The notes under the pieces are model-generated. The model saw only the letters and a list, made by a program, of their open reading frames with translations, ran no database searches and was not told the DNA's origin. The translations under genes were made by a program, and so were the position numbers. Shown piece after piece: positions 49,114-62,357 of a stretch of 64,000 nucleotides of DNA (its first letter is position 1; every line of letters starts with the position of its first letter). The stretch comes from Rhipicephalus microplus. Lineage: Eukaryota; Arthropoda; Arachnida; Ixodida; Ixodidae. Where the stretch lies: the NCBI RefSeq assembly GCF_043290135.1, contig NC_134701.1, forward strand, positions 204,057,601 to 204,121,600, read 5' to 3'.

Positions 49114-49523
49114 TGTCACGGGGTCGTGACGTGACCGAAGACAGGAAACTTCGTGTTAGGATTTAATTGTTTATTTGGGCGAACCTGTGCCCGGTAAAGG
49201 GAAAGTCTAATTACAGCAGCAGTCTTGCACAGATAGCAGTCTCGGACTGATAGCGGCGAACGCAGCGTCGGCCTTCGATCAACAACAACTGACAAGCGGC
49301 GAAGCGCGTGGGTATTTATACCCTTGCCGTCGAATGTTCTAGCGTTATCGCTGGCGGTGGCGTAGGTTCCAGAACAATCTATACCGTTCGCACAGTGGGC
49401 GTGATCTTATTGAAATGATCTACTACAGTCCGGAACCTTCTCGGAACCTGCAGGCGCGGTTTGCGCCGAGAATCGTGTGGTGTTTCGGAACGATAACTAA
49501 AACTTGGGAAATGGAACGTGGCA
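49114..49523 (-). repeat. 5-prime LTR and promoter of the gypsy element
   Basis: Same TG...CA ends as the left LTR. A minus-strand TATA box TATAAA lies at 49315-49320, which would start transcription toward gag. A 3-bp insertion (extra CAA near 49285) separates it from the 3-prime LTR. Confidence 0.93.
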
Positions 49524-49602
49524 ATATAGTATGGCATAACAGGTGTATGCGAAAGGCAATTGATGGTCAGGACCATGATAGAGGAAAAAAGGAAGAACAT
49601 AG

Positions 49603-49638
<36 letters not shown>

Positions 49639-49659
49639 ATTATTATTATTATTATTATT
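49603..49659. repeat. ATT microsatellite
   Basis: About 19 ATT units with one change, 80 bp outside the gypsy target duplication. Confidence 0.93.
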
Positions 49660-49664
49660 TCCTG

Positions 49665-52600
49665 TATTTTCATACACAGATACCTTCGTCCCAAGCGAAG
49701 GTTTCTTTTCCGCCATGCCTCACGAGCCCGCTGATCGTTCAGTAGGCCTGCGCTTGCTTGCCATCGAATGCAAGCGTCGCTGAAAGGAAGGCGAATCGCC
49801 CACCACACTATAAGCAGCTTTTATGTTAATAGCAATTGCGTGCAGTTTTCTGCGTAACTTCGTGAACAGACATTGATGAATTGCAGTTACTCAGTGTCTG
49901 ACATTTTTTTTTTTTTCTAGAGCACGTGCTTGGGATACTGAAGCAGGTAAATATATAGGACTCCTGCAATAATGGGAATGGAATACCAGCAAGAGAACCA
50001 CACTGGCCACGTTTTTCCGGGTGAATAATTTTTCTAGTGAAGGTGGCGATGTTCATCCAGGTGAAGGTGGTGCCCGTGCAGGAATCTATTCGAAAAAACG
50101 AAACACTCGCAAGATAGATTGCAGCAGAAATTAAGAAAAAAAAAAGAGAAAAACCGGGCATGCACGTCACTTCGAGAAATCTGCGCGCTTCTAACAAATG
50201 GACAAATCGAAAGTCCGAGCGAGAGCCGATTATGACGTCAGCGAAATTCCAAATACAAGTATGGGAGAGAAAGAAAAAAAAAGAGTGAACAAACTGAAAG
50301 CTGCGTTCGCGTAGCTCACTTCCCGCTGTGGGGATTGACGGCACAGCATGGCCGCGTACCCTTTAACGCCAAGCGCGCGAAAGCGGCTCCCATCCATCAC
50401 CGAGCGTGCCGCGTTTGGTGGCGCAGTGATTCCGCTACGCGCCACACCAGCGCGCGCAGAGCGAAATACTTTGCGAGCCATTTCATCGCGGCCCGCCTGT
50501 CGCGTGGAGGCAGAAAACGGCGATGCGGAGGATGCCTGTACTGCATTGCTCTACTGATGGTTTCTTTACATCTCCGTTCATTTTATTTTTTGGGGGGGAA
50601 TCTGCACTTGAAGGCCTAAAAGATACAAAAGAAAGATCTGCAAGCGATGGCTGCAGAAATACTTTGGTCAACTGACGCTTGAGTGGGACAAAATAACCTC
50701 TCTCCCAATTTTTTATTTCCTTTTGGCTTCGATGCGTATTGTCGAGTCTCTCACTCTCTTTCATTTGTGCCCCCTCATTTCTGAAGTCTCTTAGTGCTTG
50801 CTCAGGAAAAGGGGCGACCGCAAGAATCTCCGTCAAAGCACCCGACCAACGTATTGAGTCAACAAAAGGCGTTTACCACGCTTACACACTGAAAAGGCCC
50901 ATTTATTTCTCCCACACAGACCTCTGATAATAGACGCGAGTGGACTAACACTGGAAACGCTTATAGTATTTTCTTGGCAGAAATCACTACGAGTTTTTCA
51001 TAACTTTAGTTCAGCGTTGCCCGGTTTTCATATTTATTGACCACTCTACATTCTTGGTGCTTTTTCTTTGTATTAGATGAGTGAGTTTTAAACAGAGAAA
51101 TAATAAAAACTAGGCAAGACAAGGAAAGCTTTACAAACAAAAGGCCGAGACCAAGCTCTTTGCGGTCGCTCTTGCTCTTATCCTAACCACGTGGAGCGGT
51201 CGGGCCTCACTTGAAAGAGGTCGTGGCGACTCGAAAGAGGGTGAAGAAGAAAGCTTTCATGATAGCTTCGTGTTCACAGCAGCTGGCCACTCGCTGCTTC
51301 TTTCGTAAAAACATAGAAAACGTAAACTAAACTTTACACCGTCTGTAAGAAAGAGGAGCGAATTTTAAAGCGAGTGCGTTCAACTTCAATGTTTGTGCAC
51401 TTTTCCGCCAAACACTAAGGCCGCACAGTCAACAGCGTATATAATACTGTCCGCAAGCCCGGATCGAGATAGAAGGGCTGTAAAGAAGGTTCGAAAAAAA
51501 AACGAGATGCAGGAAAAACAAGAGCCAAATGTGCATGAAGTATGCATTGAACAAAAAAAAAAGGGGGGGGGAAGGGGGCGAGAGGAAGGAAGGGAGTGAC
51601 GCGCGAAAAGCAAAACTTTGAAAGCGTCGCATCTGTACGGCTTGGCGTGGTGCAGGGATGCACACAGAAAGAAGGTCGGTGGCACGGCTATTGAGCGCTG
51701 TTGAATAGCGACGTATGTGAAGGGAGTTAAGGCAAAAAAAAAATAGAACAGAGTGACGTCTGTGTCAGCTCTCGCGACGCAATACGAACGACTTGCAAAT
51801 AGTTTCGTGGCGCTCTATCTTGTAAACGCCCCGCCTGACTCGAGCAAACCACGAATCAACCATTTCGCTCGCCCGCTTTCTCCTTCCACAATACACACAC
51901 GCTCAAACTACTTCGCTTCATATGCTTCATATACATATGCGAAAAAAGGCAAGAACGACCGGGTTTGTTTTCTTTGTTGCCTACAGGAAAGCGAGAATAG
52001 CTGTAACAGAACAAACGCTAAGCGAGAAATAAATCTACAACTGAAACAGGTGGCATAAAGTGCCCGTTTAGGAAGCATTCTTTGAATGGCGCCAAGAAAC
52101 GAGCCACTTCGGCGCCCCATTGCTCGCTACCGCGATGCACTAGGGCTTCGTGCTTTATATCCACTGTGATTGAAGATGCACGGAAGCTCTCGCGCCCATT
52201 TACAGCTTCTGTCACGCAAGCGCACTGTAATACTTTCTCGTCCGTGTTCAAGCACAACATCATCGCCCGTTATAATATAGTGCCGTCAAAAGAAAGACTG
52301 GCGTGAACCGCCTAAGCGACATCGTTTCCCCAGCTGGGGAACAAAAGAGTACACTCATTTGGTTTTATCAAAGTTAAAGTACGTCCACATTAGCAAGAAA
52401 AGCGGATCTCAAGGTAATAAAGTAAATGTGCCAACTTAAATTAAAGTAAAAGAGAGTAGTCAAAACAGGATTTATTGTCACATTAGAAGTCTCTCTTTGA
52501 AGACGTTAACGTACATATTTGCAAAAGGTAATGGGTATTGTGCACGTATTTTTTTTCTTGTTTCATTGGCCATCATTCCAGTACGCAGGGGCGAATAATA

Positions 52601-53235
52601 GACTGACTGCACGATCGGCATAATTTTTAACTATTGTGAATATAAACTTTTGCATAACAATTGCCCGGACTCTATTATTAGAGAAAAGGTCCACAGTCTG
52701 TTTTATTATTTCAGGCACAGAATATTCAAAAGCAGCTTGCGACATATTCAAGAAACGGCTCACTTTGCTGCGTAGTGTAGACGGTTTTCGCATATGTACG
52801 AGTAGTCATCTCTGATTGCTGTTGATTTGCTTTGTCACTTTCGCCCTCTGTTATTAAATCTTTACTTTCAGTAGAAAACCACATATGGTGAAATGCTTAA
52901 GCTATTTCACTTTATATTAATCATCTACACCGGTCTATATGCGAAAAGCATCGGCCAAAAACACAAATGTATCTCAAAGTATAGCAAAAAAGTCTGTGCA
53001 GAAGTACATCCCTCATGAGAACGACATGCTATGGTCTTTTATAGTGTGATTGATACCTGAAAGCGGAAAAAAAGGCACATGTCAGTTCCAAAACACACGA
53101 ACAAAAGCGGTGATCAAGACTTGTGCGCAAAAAAAATGAAAAAAAAAGGCAGGTCCCAGTACAGTGAGAATCGATCATATGTGAAGCATGAATGAGAAGT
53201 GTTTATATGTCTTTTTAACAGCAGCACAACGTTAC
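49665..53235. other. No recognisable gene or repeat
   Basis: A moderately CpG-rich patch at 50330-50530 has open frames on both strands but no domain. The rest is AT-rich with A-rich runs (51496-51505, 51551-51570). Nothing coding was recognised. Confidence 0.45.
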
Positions 53236-53589
53236 GAGGTGGAAGTAAATGATCCCGTACATAACTTCCGTGTCATGATTATCATGTTTGGATGTGTCGT
53301 TTGCCTTCGTCATCTGTTCACGTCGCGTGATTCCAAATTTAGTATACGTCGAGCTATCGAAATGGCTGCGAGAACGCTATGAGCGTGGTATGTTGTCATG
53401 TTCTTACATGTCACTCGAGTCAGGAATATCATGTTTCTACCAGTCAGATACCTTAGTCTCCCACTGACGTCACGTAACACAGATTTGAAATATGTGGAGC
53501 AAAACGGTGGCGAGCGCATCGTGAAGGGCCCAATATCCTCCAATGTAGCGTTGAAGCTCATGCACACTGGGCACAGCAATGTTACGTTA

Positions 53590-53900
53590 GCGAAACGCGA
53601 GCACTCTATAGTCTGACACCAGGTGGAACCAGCGTCCGTCGGCGCGCCCCGACGGCAACCAGCGTGAAATGCGACATGCTACATTTAATGCCGATGCGTT
53701 ACCAAGACAACACTGCGCCTTCCTCTTTTCGCTATGGAGGGACGCTGGACGCGCTGAAACGCGCATGCGTCAAAGCAACGCAGCGCGGCGCGCGCCTGCG
53801 AGTATATATGGCAGGACTGGCGCCTGGCGTGGCAACGCCGGCGTGACGCGACGAAATGAACGCGAGTGAGTACGCGCACTGTGTCAAGTCCAAATGTATT
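53590..53900 (+). repeat. CpG-rich core inside the 148-bp array
   Basis: This stretch interrupts the array and differs sharply in composition, with many CG dinucleotides (GTCCGTCGGCGCGCCCCGAC, CAACGCAGCGCGGCGCGCGC) and a TATA-like GAGTATATATGGCAG at 53800-53814. It carries open frames only by virtue of GC content. It may be a promoter-like part of the element or an inserted sequence. Confidence 0.5.
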
Positions 53901-54672
53901 GCCGCCTTGAGTGTGGAATGTAGTCATGTTTTCACATGACACGCATGTCATGATTATCAAGTTTGCACCAGTCACAAACCTTCGTCATCCATCGGCGTGA
54001 CGTAATACCAAACTTGGCTTATGGGAAGCTAGCGAAACGGCCGCGAGCGCATCATCAGTGTGGCATGAAGTCATGTTCTTACATGACACGCATGTCGTGA
54101 TTATTGTGTTTGGATGTGTCATTTACCTATGTTGTCCATTGGCGTCACATAATACCTAGTTTGGTACATGTGAAGCTAGCGAAACAGCCATTAGCGCATC
54201 ATGAGCGGGGCATGTAGCCATGTTGTTACATGACACGCATCTCTTGATTATCATGTTTGCAACAGTCACATACCTTCGACACCTGTTCACGTACTACAAT
54301 ACCAAATTTGGTATATGTGACACTTGCGAAATGGCCGCGAGTGCATCATGAGCGTGGCATGTAGTCATATTGTTACATAACTCGCATGTCATGATTTTCA
54401 TGTTAGGGTGTGTCGCTTGTGTTCGTCATGCAATCATGCCATACCATACTAGTTTTGCAACATGCCATGGGAACGAAACCACCGCAAAAGCCTACAGGAC
54501 CGTGGAATGTAAATCATGACATTTATGACATACATATCACGATTTTCATGTTATGACCAGTCAAATATGCTCTCCATACAGTCATGTTATGCCATATCAA
54601 GTTTAGTATCGATACCTTCATCGAAACGGCCAGGAGAGCTAATTGTCGTAGGCCGCTAGCTTGCTAGCTAGT

Positions 54673-54828
<156 letters not shown>

Positions 54829-55070
54829 CGCTCAAAGTCGCCGAAGTTCGCTAACAAAATGCTTGGCATTTAAAAAAAGAAACGATACTCTCAAGAACAC
54901 TGGTTCTATTTAAACTGACCAGAATGACGATATCATATTTTCATCCCAGAGTGCTTTTTGCTGTAGTCGCTGCCTCTCCATATTTATCCCAGTTCATTGC
55001 GTAAACAAAATCGCATGCACCTGGTAACACAATCGCGCTTTTATTCCGATGTGTGTGTCTGTGTACACAG

Positions 55071-55220
55071 TGTATGTATGTATGTATGTATGTATGTATG
55101 TATGTATGTATGTATGTATGTATGTATGTATGTATGTATGTATGTATGTATGTATGTATGTATGTATGTATGTATGTATGTATGTATGTATGTATGTATG
55201 TATGTATGTATGTATGTATG
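55071..55220. repeat. TATG tetranucleotide microsatellite
   Basis: About 37 uninterrupted TATG units, 200 bp beyond the GATA array. Confidence 0.95.
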
Positions 55221-55401
55221 TCCACCATGTTTATCAGCATGTCTACGCTGTTATATTGAGTGTGAAAGTACGCAAGGAACATCACTTACAGCACACAGCT
55301 TTCAACAGCAATGATATGTAGCTGCCTCACTAGGTAAACAAACTAACAGGCGGAGTAAGGCAGACCTCTTCTGCATTTCACGTGTGCAATTGGTGCATAT
55401 T

Positions 55402-55722
55402 CTAAAGAATTTTGTTGCCATCTCTGGGCGCTGGTGAGTTGGCAAGTGCACACCACGGACCTTCATTGAGATATAAGTCAGATATTGTAGCTTCTATCAA
55501 TACACCTCGAATGGAAGGCTTCAGTGTGGCACAGTTAGTTGTTAGGCCACACTCCTGTTGCACATGCTCTCTAAAACGCGTGATCTTGAACCATGGTTTT
55601 TTATGATTGAGTTTAGGATATATGATTTTAAATTTTGTTCTGAACCTCTTACCTGCACATATGACCAATTCTTTCATTTTTTTTAAATTTTGTGACATAT
55701 GTAATTTCGTGCGAATTGCCAC
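55402..55722 (-). other. Unrecognised minus-strand open frame of 106 codons
   Basis: The frame is Lys/Arg-rich at its start (MAIRTKLHMSQNLKKMKEL) and has a few Cys, but no family could be recognised and no splice sites support it. It may be a fragment of a retroelement or host gene, or chance. Confidence 0.15.
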
Positions 55723-55927
55723 ACGGTTGCGCTGTACTTAACACTTCAAACATAATGACATTCCTTGGGGCCATCTAGAAGTAACTGCTCACTGAGACTG
55801 AAATACTAAAACAAAGAGACAGTAAAACGGAGAAAAACATACAAAACATGATCTGGTGGTTTCTAACTGTAGCGTAGATATTATTACCTGAAATGATAAG
55901 AGTTATAAATAGTAAGTCAGTCGGTAT

Positions 55928-55985
55928 GGAACCCTTGACTTTCGCATGACACTTCCGATATTTCGTCCATTGAGCTGCGACAGAT
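55928..55985 (-). repeat. tRNA-like relic
   Basis: The minus strand reads GCAGCTCAATGGACGAAATA, like an A box, and further on AAGGGTTCCATACC, like a B box, at tRNA-like spacing. It is too altered for a cloverleaf and is more likely a fragment of a tRNA-derived repeat than a gene. Confidence 0.4.
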
Positions 55986-56627
55986 GTTACTCTCTTATTT
56001 ACAATGTTGTAAAGAAGTCCACAAACAGAGGTTTTGTTGTCGAGCCGATATTTCGACATGTAGATTTGCAAAGCTGGAAATTATTTTCTTGGTGCTAGCG
56101 TATATATGGTTCGTATCCTTTCTTCCAATGTAAACAAAGGAAAGGGACAGGGCGACTGAAGAAGGGGAGGTGCGGATGGAGGAGAGGCCACTGGAACAAA
56201 TGGCATAAGCTAAGAGAACAGGAGAACAGTTATTTCGTGATTAGGTTACAGCTTCGAAGAAAAAAAAAGTTCCCTTGTCAAAACGCCGGATAGAGCACTT
56301 GACCCCTGTTTACGGATTTTTTTTGTTGTTGCAAACTTCCATCTTTCTTTTCTTCTTGCTTTTCTTGTGTTCACTTTGTCGGGAATTTCTGTGCGAATAA
56401 CGCCTGAGAGTGTCTGCCAGTGCTACTCTTAGCCAACGCGGTGTAATTAAAATTTGGCAGTTCTGGTCAAACTGATTAAAAGGGTCTTTACTTAGTTAAA
56501 TAGCTCGTTTCGCAGAAATTTTTTATCAGTGGCAAAGTCGGCGTGGGCGTGATTGGTTGCAATTAAAACTAGTCAATTGCCCATCAGCGAAAAATTAGGA
56601 AAGATTAAAACAAAATAAATACTAAAA

Positions 56628-56702
56628 ATTTCCGGCTCCGAGTGACGATTGAACTCATGCTGTCTGCGTCGCAATCGGGTGTTCTACCACACAGTTACGA
56701 GA
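56628..56702 (-). repeat. tRNA-like relic
   Basis: The minus strand reads CTGTGTGGTAGAACACCCGA, then GATTGCGACGCAGACAGCAT, then GAGTTCAATCGTCACTCGG, an order of A box, anticodon-arm-like part and B box. A similar order is seen at 59010-59075, suggesting a second tRNA-derived repeat family different from the main SINE. Confidence 0.45.
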
Positions 56703-56704
56703 TT

Positions 56705-58980
56705 TCTTTGAACTGATTTCGAAGGAAAGCTATCACTATGTGAATGCCATGCAGTGAAATGAGTCCCCTTAACGTGTCGTGTATTGCTTCGCAGAAGCGT
56801 AGAATCCAGCCGGACATGAAAGAGATGTGAAATGAGCAACGATTGGGTGTTTCGAAGGCCCATCCATCGCAAAGTGCTCAGACATTGAATCATCAGCAGC
56901 AGAACTGTCAACAAATGAAACAGCTGCGTAGGCTCCCGTGTTGCCCTAACAAATGCATAGTGGGACCTTCGCTGATCCCCAAAGGGAATGACTACGGCGT
57001 AAGGGACACTTAACAACTATGCTTGCAATAGGCTTCGTATCATATATTTCAAGTGGCCAATGTTACGCCCACAGTCCTTCGTTTGCTTAAGGCACGGTTG
57101 AGGAATGCACCTGGAACAGGAGCTAGGCTAGTAGCTGAGGAGGACGTGCGCAAGGCCCGATTATGCTGTTGTGACTTAGTCTTGGAAGCGAAGCTCAAGC
57201 ATCCTTGAATATTTTTCTTCTTTTTTGCTTTGCTCGCTTAGGCTGCGCTTAAATTTGGTCACCACCAATTCTTTACCGTTGAATACAACAAATAAAGTAT
57301 ATTATGCTTTTCTAGGATAAACTCGCAGCTATTTTCTCGTCGTGCCTGAGTAAAAAAGAAGGCTAAGTGAACGATATCCTTTTCATAATCACCCTTGGTA
57401 AGACACCTAAGTTCGCTTCTTGTCATTTTGTTTTCATGAATGAGATCAAAGATTCAAAAGTGAGATATATAGCAAATAACCGCAGCATGCCAAAGCCGAC
57501 AAAGAGGGCCATAGAACGTAAGTCGCATAAATAATTTCCCCTTCGTAAACAAGCACTGCCGTAAAAAAATAATAATAAACAAGATTGTACTATCATCTTC
57601 AAGTTCGAGTGCGAAAAGGTTCTATAGGAAGATGAAGCTTCTTAGATATTTAAGGTTGCCTGCTCTTTCTTTGTTTTCGCAGCACCTCCTCGTCGAGCTT
57701 CTCGGATGGGGATTAAGACCCGGAGAGAATAATTAAAGCTTGGAGGGATTGAGCGTTCAGTCGGAACAGACGGGGATTAAGCAAATAAAACCATGCATTT
57801 TCGTTTCGCTAAGACCACAGCTACATTAACGTATTCTCACTGTCTTTCAGTCTTTGCCTTTACTTAACGCACGTGCTGTGAATGAGAGCCGCTGTTGAAT
57901 TTGAGTCTATCTGCCCAGGATATGAGAAAGTTTTCACAGACGGACGAGAAACCATGGCCGTAGCAAACAAAGGTCATAGAAAACAGGCCCGTTTTCGCAC
58001 ATCATTTCGTGTTCGATGACTCGGTTTACAATCCGTTTCATTTATTTATTATGCCTCTACCGTCTCTTCTATTTTCGTAAGTGTAGGGTGGAAAACAGAA
58101 ATTTTCGTTCTGATTCGGCGTTTCATATTTTTTTTTATTTTGAATTTCTCTCGATCGTAAGATTCGGAGTTTTAGCCAAGTTTAGCTTATCTGTATGATG
58201 GAATAAGTAAATGAGTTAGTGTGTGAGTCAGTGCGCGTGTTCATTGACGTAGGAGAAAAAAAAACTTTTGTTGAGGGTAAGGGAAGGTGTTTTGAAGTTA
58301 CAAGGGTGGAGGCTTATGTCCAGGGCTGCAGTGTCTTTTGCCGTCAGCCGGAGGTGGTCCAGAAGTGCTAGTGACACCTCCGGTTCCGAGCTAGCGAAGA
58401 GTGTCTATCAATGCTTCAAAGAGTTTTTGATTCCATACCTACACTGTAAGCGATTGTGTTTATTTGACCTTTCAATACAACTTCACGTGATATGGCAGAA
58501 GGCCAGTGGCAGTCGTGACACCACGGATAATCTTGCTTCTAGTGCATTTTCGATGAATTTTGTGCAATCGCAATAAATTTCGATAGATTCTTGTTTGATT
58601 TTAATGGAGATAAATTTTTGTGAGATTTGGGGCAATGCCATATTTCTGCCGTGTGCATTGCGTATGAGCAAGGAGCTCTTGCGGATCCATCCAAAAGGGG
58701 TCGTCATGCGTGGACGCTAGCATGCAGTGAACGTAAGAGCGTTTCTGACACATTGCGACTGTATTCGGGAGAGATGAGGATGCTGGAACCTTTGTGCTTT
58801 GTCAATGACACAGGCAAGGTCGACCTTTATATACCAACTGTGCATTGTCGTCTTTCTCCGCCTTTTACCACGGTAGCGTTTAAAAGCTCATTTCGCATAA
58901 ATTGCGGCGTCACCGCCATTGGTTGTTAGCGAGAAATTATGATCTTGCTGCATGACTAAAACCCTATAAGGATATAAATA
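56705..58980. other. No recognisable gene or repeat
   Basis: AT-rich sequence without domain-bearing frames or tandem structure. Confidence 0.5.
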
Positions 58981-59004
58981 AAACAGTACAACAAATGGGT
59001 CCAA

Positions 59005-59075
59005 GTTGGGATTGAACCCAACCCAAGTTGGATTGAACGTCTGCGTCACAAATCGGTTTCTCACCACAGAGCCTT
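59005..59075 (-). repeat. tRNA-like relic with short internal duplication
   Basis: The minus strand reads GGCTCTGTGGTGAGAAACCG, then ATTTGTGACGCAGACGTTCA, resembling the relic at 56628. The B-box part is duplicated: GTTGGGATTGAACCC and AAGTTGGATTGAAC lie side by side at 59007-59038 on the plus strand. Confidence 0.4.
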
Positions 59076-60004
59076 TCATCTTCTTCTGAATATGGTGAAA
59101 ATAACCTCTTCTGCTTGGAAATGCCGTGAAAGCCACTTACACGCTTTACAAACACACGCGTCCTGTACACGATTCACAATAAAACATGCAATATTGCAGT
59201 GATAATGCGGTGTAAAAGCGTACATTGTCATCGGGCGAAGCAACATCTGATTATTAGGATGACTTCTGTGTTCAAAGCCAGGCACCAACTACAAAAGGCA
59301 CCCCCATCGCTGTGCCTATACCCTTAAGGCCAAGTATTGGATGATAGCAAGTTAGTCAATATTTTACTCACGTTTGTCTTGCCCAGACAATACAGAAGTC
59401 TCCACACATTGAGTAAGATTGTGAAGTACGCACTAAGAACAGCATATCGCTATCGCGTTCCATTCATAAAGGGAAAGTTTAAGACTGCTTTATTTTTTAT
59501 ACACCCGCTCATATTTCAACATTGATTGCTTTTGTGTGTGTACGAAAACGGGGGGGGGGGGGAACTGGCTGCACGACGCACTATTTGACAAAAAGAAATG
59601 TTGGAGGCATGACGTATGATACCGAACATGTAATGTACTCTTTTGAGTAATAGAGCAATGTTTCTACATGTTATCAGCATCGGAAATCTTGATTTGAGCT
59701 TGTCTATAAAACACGCTCTAACAGCTTTCAAGTGTTAAGCAGGTTTCATTTCATTTTGCTGTTTGTTGATATGTAAACGATGCTGACGGTAAACAGCAGA
59801 AGTCTTGAGTATTATGTGGGAAGCCATAAAAACGTCATCATCTCATATCACACTCAGAGCGAAAAAAGAGGCATATAACACTTTTTTTTTGTCGCAAACA
59901 TGACTATCACATTTATGACACTCCATAAAGAGGCATGGTAACAATTGGTCGGAGCATTGCGAAAGTAAATTTTTTCCAAAAGAGAATCATGACATCCCTA
60001 AAAG

Positions 60005-60049
60005 ATATATATAGATATATATATATTTATATATATATATATATGTATA

Positions 60050-60109
<60 letters not shown>
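60005..60109. repeat. TA-rich microsatellite with TATG interruptions
   Basis: TA units interrupted by a few TATG and TAG units between 60010 and 60060, then about 24 pure TA units. Confidence 0.93.
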
Positions 60110-60111
<2 letters not shown>

Positions 60112-60114
60112 CGG

Positions 60115-62350
60115 CAAAATAAAAAAGTCAGAGGGCCACTCTTCTTTTTTGAGAATTGTCTGCAATTTGTGTGCGTTTACATGCTTTAAGTGCGCTGCAG
60201 TTAAGCTTTATTTTTATATTGATGCACACTTGAAGCCACCTTTTCGGACACGAATAGTCTAATGTTTCAATAGGCTGTGTCTCCAAGCTTTTTTTTTCTT
60301 CGTTTTTATACAACATTTCTTCGCGGCATCAAAATGCCATTGAGCAACAGTTCACTGGCTGCTCAGTTAAGTGCACGCGCTGTAAGGCTTTCATATCCTG
60401 CAATGCTCGTCAAGCAGACCGCCACGTTTTCCGCTAGGGCCCATAGTTGTATTGCCGTATGCGCCCAGTGTTCGCTCTCTCTATATGGCTCGGTTGGTTG
60501 AATGCTGTTGCTGAAATCATGTGCTACACCACTGCACATGATAGGATGAAATGAATATATTGTGTGGACGAGTAGCGCGCCAGTCATTTAGGTTGAGATA
60601 TATCCTATTATGTCACGAATCATGACACAAAACATCGCATCGATAGCCTGGTTGAAAGGTGCTGTATATTAGCTAAGCCCGGGTAACATTGCACGAGGCC
60701 TCGTGCTTTCTTTTTTCTCCGAGAAAAATCATTGCGGTTACTATCTTTTTTTTATCAGGCTACACTCACTCAAATATCTACGGCCAACTAATAGTAGGAG
60801 GCGCGATGGCGACATTCGTATCAACGGCAGGTGCCTTCTTGCGTCATGTATGAATGCTAGTTTAGCACCTGCAATAATAATGCTTACTTTGCGATTTTTT
60901 TCATTTCATGACTTATTAACTGCCCTTGCACCTTGGTGCATTGGGTATATCTGTAACCATTAGTTAAAATAAGAATGTTTTGCCTCCCTTTATAGCTTTC
61001 TGCTGGGCGTATAGTTGGATGACAGATACCATTCTAGTGGATCATTTTTCTGCGCAATATCAACGTTTCCTTGTAAAAGATCAAACACGTCAGGTGTGTG
61101 TTTGCTTGTGTATCGTTGCTTTCCGAACACTGGTTACTTGGATTAGTTTTCTCGCATATGGCACCAATCAAGCCACGAAACAAAACTCCTTTTACACGCC
61201 ACGCCTTACCCTATTAGGGCCAACTTTTATGTCTGAGCGGGCCATGCAGTTGAGCAGACTCAAACCCAGAGTATCTGCACTGAGCCTCGTCTTTGCGTCT
61301 TTAAAGGGGAGCAGGTGGGTCTTCTACCCCCTTCTGAATATCAATACGCTGTGCTACTGAGATTTCTATTCTTGATCATAGCCTTAACATTCAGATAATC
61401 ACTGGAGAAAGAGAAACCATTTAACAGCTTGGCCATAAGTTGCCCAGCTTGTTTTGTTGCCAACAAACTGAGATCTTTGGACGCCAAAGCTGCAACAGAA
61501 CACGTGAAGGAAAACCTCCTACGTCATACGCACAAATATGAATCTCCGGCCTTTCGCAGTGCCATGTTTTCAAATATGTACAAAATTAGTTCGTGCCTCG
61601 CCACAATAGAGACAGTTGCACCAAAGTTTCTGTATTATATTCATGTCTTTAAATGCATAATTAGGTTGTCTGAACGTTTGATCCAACTGATTATCGCCGA
61701 ATCTCTCTCAAAATGACCGAAAGCGCAGCAACCTGGGAGGACTGGGTAACTAAGCACTGAACCTGATCACCCGCCCATTAGGAAGGCAGATGGTAGCGAC
61801 CGAACTTGCCGATGAGTGGGTTTATGCACCGTGGAATGGTAAAATGATCTTGTAATTTGGCTTAATGAAGCATGAAAAGCAAAGCTGACAAGATGTAATG
61901 AAGAAGTGAGAAAGCTTGGAAGTACGCAGCCGAGCAGCTATGTACGTTTGCATTCAAAGCCTTAATAGGAAAAGCACTAACGAACCACTGCAATGACTAG
62001 TGAAATTATTTGCTGCTAACACATTATGAAAGAGCATTGCAGTGCAAAAGCTCGCTCAATAAATCTATGAGCGAGTGTTTATATCATGGTTCTGGGATAT
62101 ATATGTAGATTAGGATAGTAGAATGTGATCTGAGTAAACAGTGCTTCATGTCAAAAATACCCATGCTTCTTTCACATGAGGTCATTCACGAAAAAATAAT
62201 AACACAAAACACGTGACGAAAGTTTTGGAAGCAGTTTTCTGTTCTTTATTATTTGAAAAAACCATGCACCGTAAGAAAAATATGAAAAAAACTTGAAAAC
62301 TTTGCACGCGTAAACTCCGCAGTACTATTCAGTGCGCCACTTTTAATCTC
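60115..62350. other. No recognisable gene or repeat
   Basis: Several plus-strand frames (60277-60501, 60703-60963, 60980-61360, 61429-61716) were examined; none has a recognisable domain or start and splice context. Confidence 0.45.
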
Positions 62351-62357
62351 TCTTGAT

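Larger units (their letters stand above)
43522..49523 (-). mobile_element. Full-length Ty3/gypsy LTR retrotransposon
   Basis: Two direct LTRs of 407 bp (43522-43928) and 410 bp (49114-49523) enclose gag and pol on the minus strand. The whole is flanked by ATAT (43518-43521 and 49524-49527), a 4-bp target duplication. The LTRs differ at about 20 substitutions and one 3-bp indel, roughly 5 percent, so insertion is not recent. A primer-binding site (TGGTGGAGGTGC, just inside the right LTR) and a polypurine tract (CAGAGGGGGGCAA, just inside the left LTR) are in the expected places. Protein order gag, protease, reverse transcriptase, RNase H, integrase fits Ty3/gypsy; no env-like frame follows integrase. 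Coding is broken by several stops and one frameshift. Confidence 0.95.

Noticed and set aside
47842..49129. Plus-strand open frames across gag
   Set aside because: They are antisense to gag, which has clear gag and CCHC motifs on the minus strand.
53240..54670. CRISPR-like array
   Set aside because: Units are about 148 bp with no short exact repeat and unique spacers, and the context is eukaryotic.
54941..55321. Met-Tyr-Val-Cys and Ile-His-Thr-Tyr repeat frames
   Set aside because: They come from the TATG microsatellite; the same sequence is open in several frames on both strands.
57686..57730. Possible exon after a TTTTCGCAG acceptor
   Set aside because: The frame that follows is short, ends at a stop within 15 codons and has no domain.
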